From the NCBI GenBank assembly GCA_049287565.1, contig JBAQGA010000249.1, forward strand, positions 1 through 11,115: a DNA stretch of 11,115 nucleotides, in the 5' to 3' direction. Under the pieces are notes generated by a model that saw only the letters and a program-made list of their open reading frames with translations, had not been told where the DNA came from and did not search any database. A program made the position numbers and the translations under genes. Of this stretch, positions 6,345 to 11,115 are shown in pieces (position 1 is the first letter of the stretch; each line of letters begins with the position of its first letter). The DNA is from UBA8522 sp049287565 (GTDB taxonomy: Bacteria; Acidobacteriota; Aminicenantia; Aminicenantales; UBA8522).

Positions 6345-7048
6345 TCCCTGCTCAGCCGCTTGAAGTACTCGGCCATGAAACGATGGCGGTCGCGGGCGAT
6401 CCGCCGTCCCTCCCGGGTGAACATTCGGCTCTTGATTTTACCGAGTTTGACCAGGAATTCCCGGTAGGCGGTGTCCTCTTTGGTGTAGGGCCTGGTTTCT
6501 TCCACCCTGATCTTCGGGTTATGAAGCCGGGCTCCGACCTCGCCGGCGAAGAGAAAGGCCCGGCCGATGCCGACGGCCCCGATCGAATCCAGCTTGTCGG
6601 CGTCGAACAATATTTTCCCTTCCAGAGAATCCGGGAGGCGGCCTCCCCGGAAGCGGTGCGTCTCGATGCAGCGGACGACCCCGGTCATCCGTTCCTTGCC
6701 AATTCCATGCCTCCTCAAGATTCGCTGGGCCAGCTCGGCGCTTTTTTCCGCATGGCAGACCCGGCCGTTCGTCCGGTCCTCCTCTTCTCTCCCGATATCA
6801 TGGAGCAGCGCGGCCAGTTTCAGGATCTGAAGGTCGGCCTTTTCCTTCCGGCCGATGCGGAGACAGAGCTTGTAGACGCGCTCGGTATGGTCCCAGTCAT
6901 GGCTGCCCCGGGCGTTGCGGAAGTAGGCCTTGGCCTCTCGCCGGACCGCCTCGAGGGCCCGCACCGAAAGAGGGTCTGGAAGCGGCACTCCTTTGTGCCG
7001 ACGAGTCCTGGAAACCCTTTTCCCCTGAGTTTTTTTCATTTTGTCCAT
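6326..7048 (-). CDS. HD-domain metal-dependent phosphohydrolase (YedJ/YpgQ-like)
   Basis: A 240-residue soluble protein with a complete HD core: SHDWDHTERV at 49-58 (H54), LLHDIGRE at 81-88 (the H83-D84 doublet), ETHRF at 129-133 and FDADKLDSIGAVGIGRAF at 148-165. The DADKLD motif after the HD core is typical of the YedJ/YpgQ group, some of which hydrolyse nucleotide triphosphates or pyrophosphate bonds; the substrate here is unknown. The N-terminus (residues 1-30) is very basic. The frame stays open upstream to 7225, but that part overlaps the 3' end of the zinc-ribbon gene and reads as its shadow. I therefore start at ATG 7048 (a second ATG is at 7039). It is 65 nt downstream of the zinc-ribbon gene and probably the last gene of the sigma-factor unit, or transcribed from its own promoter. 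Confidence 0.85.
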   Translation of the reverse strand: MDKMKKTQGKRVSRTRRHKGVPLPDPLSVRALEAVRREAKAYFRNARGSHDWDHTERVYKLCLRIGRKEKADLQILKLAALLHDIGREEEDRTNGRVCHAEKSAELAQRILRRHGIGKERMTGVVRCIETHRFRGGRLPDSLEGKILFDADKLDSIGAVGIGRAFLFAGEVGARLHNPKIRVEETRPYTKEDTAYREFLVKLGKIKSRMFTREGRRIARDRHRFMAEYFKRLSRETAGRI

Positions 7049-7053
7049 ATCGG

Positions 7054-7063
7054 ATCGATCGAT
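7054..7063. promoter_or_regulatory. 10-bp perfect palindrome just upstream of the HD gene
   Basis: ATCGATCGAT is a perfect palindrome ending 6 nt before the ATG at 7048. It could be an operator or a small hairpin over the ribosome site, but short palindromes also occur by chance. No clear Shine-Dalgarno sequence is present here. Confidence 0.2.
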
Positions 7064-7093
7064 TCTATATATTCCGGTGCCGCCGGTCGCCCT

Positions 7094-7099
7094 ATTATA
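7094..7099 (-). promoter_or_regulatory. candidate -10 element for the HD gene
   Basis: An exact TATAAT on the minus strand lies in the 65-nt gap upstream of the HD gene, about 45 nt before its ATG. The hexamer 17 nt further up (TCGGAA) is a poor -35, so a separate promoter is possible but unproven. Confidence 0.3.
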
Positions 7100-7113
7100 T
7101 CTTTCGGTAAGGT

Positions 7114-7701
7114 TTATTCCGATTTGAGCTGGGCGCCGCAGTGCGGGCAGATCTTCCAGGCAGAATCGGCCGGCTTTCCACAGCTCTTGCAGACCGGCTG
7201 GAGCGTGGCGCCGCAGTGCGGACAATAGGCGAAGCCTTTCTCCACCGGCTTCTGGCAGGACGGACAGACCTGTGCTTTTATTTCAGCCGGGGGTGTAGAC
7301 GCCGGCGGTCCTGCTCCCGCCGTCCCCTGTTCCTCCCTCAGCGGATGGTCCTGCCGGACGATCAGGTAGATCAGCAAGCCGATCAGGTTGCCGATGAAGA
7401 CCAGCAGCGCCCAGAGCAGGCCGCTCATCCCGCGGCGCTCGGCATCCTTGTAGACCCAGATGATGACGGCGATCCAGACGAACAGGAACACAAAGGACAC
7501 CGACCACAACGGAACGAACGGAAACCAGGGCTTAAAACCAAAAAAGTCGAAGCCGTTGACAGTGACGTGGTGAAAACCGCGGGCCATGCCCGTAAAGACC
7601 CCCAGTGGAGCCAGGACCAGAGGGGTCAGCAAAAAAGCTACGAAGAGCAAAAGCAGAACAAAGATGACCAGGGTGGCCATCTTCCCTGATAAAACGGACA
7701 T
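7114..7701 (-). CDS. three-helix membrane protein with tandem C-terminal zinc ribbons
   Basis: A 195-residue protein of unassigned function. Three hydrophobic segments are seen at about 8-36, 64-84 and 93-115. The stretch from about 76 to 116 (WVYKDAERRG, then a helix with GNLIGLLIYLIVR) resembles the small PLDc_N-type transmembrane domain. A Pro/Ala/Gly-rich linker (about 125-142) leads to two zinc ribbons with identical spacing, C-x2-C-x10-C-x2-C: Cys 146/149/160/163 and 171/174/185/188, exactly 25 residues apart. The ATG is fixed by a full TAAGGAGG ribosome site 6 nt upstream. It lies 67 nt after the anti-sigma gene on the same strand and may be co-expressed. The ribbons are probably cytoplasmic, suggesting protein or nucleic-acid contact, but no partner is evident. 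Confidence 0.85.
   Translation of the reverse strand: MSVLSGKMATLVIFVLLLLFVAFLLTPLVLAPLGVFTGMARGFHHVTVNGFDFFGFKPWFPFVPLWSVSFVFLFVWIAVIIWVYKDAERRGMSGLLWALLVFIGNLIGLLIYLIVRQDHPLREEQGTAGAGPPASTPPAEIKAQVCPSCQKPVEKGFAYCPHCGATLQPVCKSCGKPADSAWKICPHCGAQLKSE
7132..7224. repeat. intragenic duplication of a zinc-ribbon half
   Basis: An 18-nt block (7132-7149) recurs at 7207-7224 with 17 of 18 bases identical and a 75-nt (25-codon) period. Both encode the CPHCGA knuckle that ends each zinc ribbon. The near identity at DNA level suggests a recent duplication or gene conversion. Confidence 0.7.
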
Positions 7702-7707
7702 TTTATG

Positions 7708-7715
7708 CCTCCTTA
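7708..7715 (-). promoter_or_regulatory. full-length Shine-Dalgarno of the zinc-ribbon membrane protein gene
   Basis: TAAGGAGG on the minus strand, 6 nt before the ATG at 7701, is the strongest ribosome site in the window and fixes this start. A perfect hairpin begins 4 nt upstream of it. Confidence 0.8.
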
Positions 7716-7719
7716 GTTG

Positions 7720-7742
7720 CGCCCTGCCCAGTCGGCAGGGCG
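7720..7742. promoter_or_regulatory. perfect 9-bp hairpin between the anti-sigma and zinc-ribbon genes
   Basis: CGCCCTGCC (7720-7728) and GGCAGGGCG (7734-7742) are exact inverted complements around a 5-nt loop, a very stable GC-rich stem. It lies 26 nt past the anti-sigma stop (7769) and directly before the downstream ribosome site. There is no T-tract on either side. It fits an mRNA-processing or stability element, or a partial transcriptional barrier setting different levels for the two halves of the operon, better than a standard terminator. Confidence 0.6.
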
Positions 7743-7768
7743 ACCGAAATCGTTATTTGCGTTCAAGG

Positions 7769-8239
7769 TCATCGGCATTCTCTCCATTCGTTATGGCCGA
7801 TGCGCTGTCGTCGCATGATGACGGGCGTAAAAAAGAGCATCACCGCGTTCTGCAGGATGATGACCAGCAGCAGCCCGATCGTGGGCGTGAACTCGCTAGT
7901 GGCGAAGAGTTCCTGGATCTGGGGAATAAAAAAACCCAGGGTGATGACAGTGAGGATGCCGAAAGCCGCCCAGATCGACCAGGGAACCCCGGCCGGCCGT
8001 CTGACCGCTTTCGGAGCTAGCTCGGCGTGACAGCGGAGACGGACCTTTTCCACGAGGTCGGCGTTGAGCTCCGGAGCGGGCGCCTTTTCCCGGGCGGCCC
8101 CGAGGCCTTCCCGGAAATCCCTGAACGCGGCGCAGTCCGGACAGGTTTCCAGGTGAGCTTCCAGGACGCGCCGTTCTTCAAGGCTCACTTCTCTTTCGCT
8201 CGTTTCAAGCATCAGACGCTCAACATCTTGGCATCGCAT
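7769..8239 (-). CDS. membrane-anchored zinc-finger anti-sigma factor
   Basis: A 156-residue protein that should hold the ECF sigma factor encoded just upstream. The N-terminal cytoplasmic domain has the ZAS (zf-HC2) pattern: Cys3, 25 residues, then H29-x3-C33-x2-C36. Two transmembrane helices follow (about 86-106 and 119-139) with only a short periplasmic loop between them and a basic cytoplasmic tail. Most anti-sigmas of this kind have one span and a large periplasmic sensor, so sensing here may occur within the membrane, through the zinc thiols, or via a partner. The ATG lies inside the sigma gene, giving a 28-nt overlap typical of sigma/anti-sigma pairs and suggesting translational coupling. 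GAGAGG just upstream can serve as ribosome site. Function is inferred from motif and position. Confidence 0.88.
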   Translation of the reverse strand: MRCQDVERLMLETSEREVSLEERRVLEAHLETCPDCAAFRDFREGLGAAREKAPAPELNADLVEKVRLRCHAELAPKAVRRPAGVPWSIWAAFGILTVITLGFFIPQIQELFATSEFTPTIGLLLVIILQNAVMLFFTPVIMRRQRIGHNEWRECR

Positions 8240-8829
8240 TTGATCCTCTCCCTTCTAGGATTATGGGCGGCGAGCTCCCGCTGCAGCCTCTTGACCGCCC
8301 GGTAAAGCAGCGACTTCACCGTCCCCAGCGGGACCTCCAGGATGGCGGCGATCTCCGCCTGGGGCAGGCCTTCGACCTCGGAGAGAAGAAATACACGGCG
8401 CTGCTTCTCCGGGAGCGCCGCCACAGCCTGATCGATGTCTCGTTGCAGCGCGGCCTGTTCGCTCAGGTTGGCCGGGTCGGCCGACAGCGGCGACCGTTGC
8501 TCGGACCTCACGGAGCGAGACTTTTCCAGGCCGTAACGTTTCACCAGAAACAGGCGCCTGACCCGCTTCTTGCGCAGCCCGTCGCGGTGCAGGTTGAGGA
8601 CGATCGTCAGAAGCCAGGGCCTCAGGTCTTCTCTGTCCGGCCGGGGCGGCCCATGCCTGACGACCCGAAGCCAGACATCCTGGAAGAGGTCCTCGGCTTC
8701 CGCCTGATCCCGCGTCAGATAGAAAAGAAACCGGAAGACATCCGCCCGGTACCGGTCGTAGATCTCGTCGAACTCGCGGGGCGTCATCCTTGTCAGCGGG
8801 GAAGCGGGCTCTCTCTTCATAGGCTGCAC
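8212..8829 (-). CDS. ECF-type (sigma70 group 4) RNA polymerase sigma factor, RpoE-like
   Basis: A 205-residue alternative sigma factor with only regions 2 and 4. Region 2 (about 21-90) includes AEDLFQDVWLRV (45-56), the core-binding and -10-recognition segment, and RPWLLTIVLNLHRD (70-83). A variable, basic linker (about 85-125) leads to region 4 (about 128-186), with LPEKQRRVFLLSEVEGL (139-155) and the helix-turn-helix QAEIAAILEVPLGTVKSLLYRA (157-178) that reads the -35. The GTG start at 8829 has AAGG 8 nt upstream; ATG 8820 is the alternative and has no visible ribosome site. The 3' end overlaps the anti-sigma gene. A candidate ECF promoter lies about 35-59 nt upstream, suggesting autoregulation. 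It is transcribed divergently from the serine hydrolase-msrP pair. Confidence 0.93.
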   Translation of the reverse strand: MQPMKREPASPLTRMTPREFDEIYDRYRADVFRFLFYLTRDQAEAEDLFQDVWLRVVRHGPPRPDREDLRPWLLTIVLNLHRDGLRKKRVRRLFLVKRYGLEKSRSVRSEQRSPLSADPANLSEQAALQRDIDQAVAALPEKQRRVFLLSEVEGLPQAEIAAILEVPLGTVKSLLYRAVKRLQRELAAHNPRRERIKCDAKMLSV

Positions 8830-8863
8830 AGGCTTGACCTTGTCATGTCATCACGATACAAAG

Positions 8864-8888
8864 GACGCATCAGCCGGAAAAAGGTTCA
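8864..8888 (-). promoter_or_regulatory. candidate ECF-type autoregulatory promoter of the sigma gene
   Basis: On the minus strand TGAACC (8883-8888) is followed after 15 nt by CGTC (8864-8867). This resembles the AAC-containing -35 and CGTC-like -10 typical of many ECF sigma promoters. The predicted start near 8856 gives a leader of about 27 nt to the GTG. The placement is right for autoregulation. The hexamers are short, so the call is tentative. Confidence 0.4.
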
Positions 8889-8958
8889 GGCCGGCGAAGA
8901 CGATTTTCCGGCAGCCCCTTTCCCGGCTCCGCCAGAGTAACACAGAATTATGCGGTCC

Positions 8959-8988
8959 TTGACTCGAGTTGTCCAGCTAAAATAGTAT
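8959..8988 (+). promoter_or_regulatory. candidate promoter of the serine hydrolase-msrP unit
   Basis: TTGACT (8959-8964) and TAGTAT (8983-8988) are separated by 18 nt. TAAAAT at 8978-8983 is a better -10 but is only 13 nt from this -35. The predicted start lies only about 15-20 nt before the ATG, leaving just enough room for the ribosome site. No copy of the ECF-like motif upstream of the sigma gene was seen on this side. Confidence 0.3.
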
Positions 8989-8995
8989 TGGCCAG

Positions 8996-9002
8996 AAAGG
9001 AG
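8996..9002 (+). promoter_or_regulatory. Shine-Dalgarno site of the serine hydrolase gene
   Basis: AAAGGAG lies 7 nt before the ATG at 9010 and fixes that start. It is part of a 17-nt initiation region identical to that of the PFK gene. Confidence 0.8.
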
Positions 9003-9009
9003 ATAGGCC

Positions 9010-10422
9010 ATGATTCTGCGCAGGGCGCAAGTCACCATAATCGGCGTTGTCTGCTTCGCTTCTGTTGTCTTGGCACAAACCGAAAATATCGACAACCGTG
9101 TCGATGCTTACGTCCAGGCCGAGATGGGCCGGCAGAAGATTCCGGGCCTCGCCCTGGCGGTGATGCGCCATGGCAAGATCATCAAGGCCCGGGGCTACGG
9201 CTTGAGCAACATAGAGCTGAACGTCCCTGTGACAGCCGAATCCATTTTCCAGTCCGGGTCCGTGGGCAAGCAGTTCACGGCCACCGCGGTGATGATGCTG
9301 GTTGAAGAAGGTCGGGTGGGGCTCGACGACAAGATCACCAAATATTTTCCGGAGGCCCCGGAAAGCTGGAATAAAATAACGGTCCGGCATCTCCTCACCC
9401 ACACTTCGGGAATCAAGGATTATACCAGCAAGGATTTTGATTACCGCCGGGACTACACGGAAGCGGACCTGGAGAAAATAGCCCTCACTCTGCCCTTTGA
9501 TTTCGCGCCGGGCGAAAAGTGGAACTACAGCAATTCAGGCTATATGCTTCTCGGCTTTCTGATCCACCGGGTGACCGGAAAATTTTACGGGGATTTCCTC
9601 CAGGAACGGATCTTCGGTTACCTCGGGATGACGACCACCCGCATCATCAGCGAACAGGATATCATCCCCCATCGTTCTGCCGGTTACCGGCTGGTGAAGG
9701 GAGAGCTGAAGAACCAGGAATGGGTCTCCCCTTCTCTCAACACGACGGCCGACGGGTCCCTGTATTTTTCGGTCCTGGACCTGGCCAAGTGGGATGCCGC
9801 CCTCTACACAGAAAAACTGCTTAAGCGAACCAGCCTGGATGAGATGTGGACATCAGTGAAACTCAATGACGGGAAGACCCATCCCTATGGTTTCGGCTGG
9901 AGGATAACAGAAATGAATGGGTACCGCCTGATCGAGCACAGCGGCTCCTGGCAGGGTTTCACGACAGGCATCTCCCGCTACGTGGATGACGGATTGACAG
10001 TCGTCGCCCTGACCAACCTGGACAGCCGCCACTCCAGGCCGATGGAGATCATTCATGGAGTGGCCGGCCTCTACGAACCCGCCCTCACTCCTCCGCCACC
10101 ACCGCCGCCGATCGAGGACAAGGAGCCGAAAGTGTCCGCTCTATTCCGCGACTTTCTCCTTCAGGCCGACGCGGGAAAAGTCGAAGCGGCGGCCTTCACG
10201 GAAGAAGCCTGGAAAGCGTGGTCCCCGGACAGGATCAAGGAGCTTCAGGAGGGCCTCGAGGATTTCGGACAGCCGAGATCCATCGATCTCATCGAGCGAA
10301 AAGAGGAGTCGGGGCTGCGGAGCTACAGTTACCGGCTCAACTTTGACGACGGGCGGATGATCACATTCATTCTCAAGCTGACCGGGAAAAACAAGATCGC
10401 CGGGTTGGACTGGGACGAATGA
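9010..10422 (+). CDS. secreted serine hydrolase, beta-lactamase/PBP4* (class C-like) family
   Basis: A 470-residue serine hydrolase of the beta-lactamase (PF00144-type) fold. Residues 1-22 are a Sec signal peptide with a probable cleavage after VLA (20-22), so it should act in the periplasm or outside the cell. The three active-site motifs are present: SVGK at 84-87 (nucleophile S84, K87), YSN at 173-175 and HSG at 310-312 in place of the KTG box. This is the pattern of esterases and D-amino-acid peptidases in the family, so beta-lactam resistance should not be assumed. The hydrolase domain ends near 355. A run of seven prolines (361-367) links it to a C-terminal domain of about 95 residues (374-470) that I cannot name with confidence. 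It is followed 18 nt later by msrP on the same strand, probably one operon. Confidence 0.92.
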   Translation: MILRRAQVTIIGVVCFASVVLAQTENIDNRVDAYVQAEMGRQKIPGLALAVMRHGKIIKARGYGLSNIELNVPVTAESIFQSGSVGKQFTATAVMMLVEEGRVGLDDKITKYFPEAPESWNKITVRHLLTHTSGIKDYTSKDFDYRRDYTEADLEKIALTLPFDFAPGEKWNYSNSGYMLLGFLIHRVTGKFYGDFLQERIFGYLGMTTTRIISEQDIIPHRSAGYRLVKGELKNQEWVSPSLNTTADGSLYFSVLDLAKWDAALYTEKLLKRTSLDEMWTSVKLNDGKTHPYGFGWRITEMNGYRLIEHSGSWQGFTTGISRYVDDGLTVVALTNLDSRHSRPMEIIHGVAGLYEPALTPPPPPPPIEDKEPKVSALFRDFLLQADAGKVEAAAFTEEAWKAWSPDRIKELQEGLEDFGQPRSIDLIERKEESGLRSYSYRLNFDDGRMITFILKLTGKNKIAGLDWDE

Positions 10423-10440
10423 AACTTAAGGAGAAAGGCG

Positions 10441-11115
10441 ATGATCATTAAGAAAGCGCCGGACATAAAATATTCCGAGGTCACGCCGAAAAGGCTCTAT
10501 CTCAGCCGCCGGCGTTTCATCGCCGGGGCCACGGCCCTGGCCGCCGGCGCGGTCGCGGCTCCGTTATTCGGCAGCGAGTCCAGCGGCAAGGCCCAAGAAA
10601 CGGCGGGCCCCCGTCCGCTCCCCCAGAAACCGGAGATCACGAAAAGCAGCCGCTTCCTCCTTCCCGATGACAAGATCACTCCCTACCAGGACGCCGCCGG
10701 CTACACGAACTTCTACGAGTTCTCGACCGCCAAACGGGACCCCGCAAGGCTGGCCCGGGACCTCCGCACCCGGCCCTGGACGGTCTCGGTCGAAGGATTG
10801 ATCAAGACTCCCCTGTCGTTCGACGTCGACGATCTCATCAGCCAGTTCCCCCTGGAGGAACGGATCTACCGCTGGCGCTGTGTGGAACGCTGGTCGATGG
10901 TCATCCCCTGGATCGGGTTCCCCCTCGCTGAATTCGTCAAGAAATGCGAGCCGACGCCGGCCGCCAATTTCATCGAGTTCACCACCCTCTACGACCCTGA
11001 GCAGATGCCGTTTCAAAAGACGAAGGTCCTCCAGTGGCCCTATGTCGAGGGCCTGAGGATGGACGAGGCGATGCATCCCCTGGCGCTTCTGGCCGTCGGC
11101 ATGTACGAAGAATAC
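10441..11115 (+). CDS. msrP: protein-methionine-sulfoxide reductase catalytic subunit MsrP (YedY), 3' truncated by window end
   Basis: The first 225 residues of a Tat-exported molybdopterin enzyme that reduces methionine sulfoxide in periplasmic proteins, using electrons from the membrane heme protein MsrQ. The twin-arginine motif SRRRFIA is at 22-28, followed by an Ala-rich hydrophobic stretch. The mature part aligns well with E. coli YedY, including NNFYEF-like (TNFYEF, 89-94), FPLEERIYRWRCVE (136-149) and YVEGLRMDEAMHPL (201-214). Cys147 corresponds to the molybdenum-ligating cysteine. The ATG is supported by TAAGGAG 7 nt upstream. The frame is still open at the window edge; E. coli YedY has about 334 residues including its signal peptide, so roughly a third is missing. 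msrQ, if present, would lie beyond the window. The gene follows the serine hydrolase by 18 nt, next to an ECF sigma/anti-sigma pair. Confidence 0.95.
   Translation, partial: MIIKKAPDIKYSEVTPKRLYLSRRRFIAGATALAAGAVAAPLFGSESSGKAQETAGPRPLPQKPEITKSSRFLLPDDKITPYQDAAGYTNFYEFSTAKRDPARLARDLRTRPWTVSVEGLIKTPLSFDVDDLISQFPLEERIYRWRCVERWSMVIPWIGFPLAEFVKKCEPTPAANFIEFTTLYDPEQMPFQKTKVLQWPYVEGLRMDEAMHPLALLAVGMYEEY

Noticed and set aside
7049..7225. N-terminal extension of the HD protein by 59 residues
   Set aside because: Most of it overlaps the 3' end of the zinc-ribbon gene in another frame and mirrors that gene's cysteine codons. The HD family core begins well after ATG 7048.
8889..8911. Hairpin GCCGG/CCGGC in the sigma-hydrolase intergenic region
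   Set aside because: A 5-bp stem with a 12-nt loop in GC-rich DNA is expected by chance.
9010..10422. Calling the serine hydrolase a beta-lactamase resistance gene
   Set aside because: The SxxK, YSN and HSG motifs are shared by esterases and peptidases of the family, and the KTG box is replaced by HSG. Context points to envelope metabolism, not resistance.

Overview
The window reads as chromosomal DNA of a Gram-negative-type bacterium. Coding density is high, GC is roughly 60% and third codon positions are GC-rich. It has a Tat-exported periplasmic molybdoenzyme and a membrane-anchored anti-sigma factor. The gene mix (PPi-type phosphofructokinase, fused OtsA-OtsB, TreT, ECF sigma, serine hydrolase) would suit an Aminicenantes/Acidobacteriota-like lineage, but that assignment is a weak inference. 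No rRNA, tRNA, CRISPR array, insertion sequence or prophage was seen.

Layout. Positions 1-290 are a relatively AT-rich edge (about 45% GC by partial hand count) with short tandem repeats and at most the tail of an unrecognised gene. A phosphofructokinase with the pyrophosphate-type signature lies on the minus strand (291-1493) behind a strong sigma70-like promoter. Divergent from it is a uroporphyrinogen-decarboxylase-superfamily protein (1712-2803). Next, on the plus strand, come a fused trehalose-6-phosphate synthase/phosphatase (2900-5083) and, 1 nt later, a TreT-type trehalose synthase (5085-6296). Two different trehalose-forming enzymes are thus in one apparent operon.

A four-gene minus-strand block follows, in transcription order: ECF sigma factor (8829-8212), overlapping zinc-finger anti-sigma factor (8239-7769), a membrane protein with two zinc ribbons (7701-7114) and an HD-domain phosphohydrolase (7048-6326). 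A candidate ECF-type promoter sits just upstream of the sigma gene and could autoregulate the block. Divergent from it are a secreted serine hydrolase of the beta-lactamase/PBP4* family (9010-10422) and, 18 nt downstream, the first 225 codons of the Tat-exported methionine sulfoxide reductase catalytic subunit MsrP/YedY (10441 to the window end).

Working together. The left half is sugar and compatible-solute metabolism: PPi-PFK in the fructose-6-phosphate pool, OtsAB and TreT making trehalose. The right half looks like an envelope-stress module: an ECF/anti-sigma switch beside periplasmic protein repair (MsrP) and a periplasmic hydrolase. That the sigma factor controls the divergent genes is inferred from position only. 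No wholly new system is evident. The points most worth a second look are the OtsAB-TreT pairing, the sigma/anti-sigma-MsrP neighbourhood, and the zinc-ribbon membrane protein plus HD protein downstream of the anti-sigma gene.
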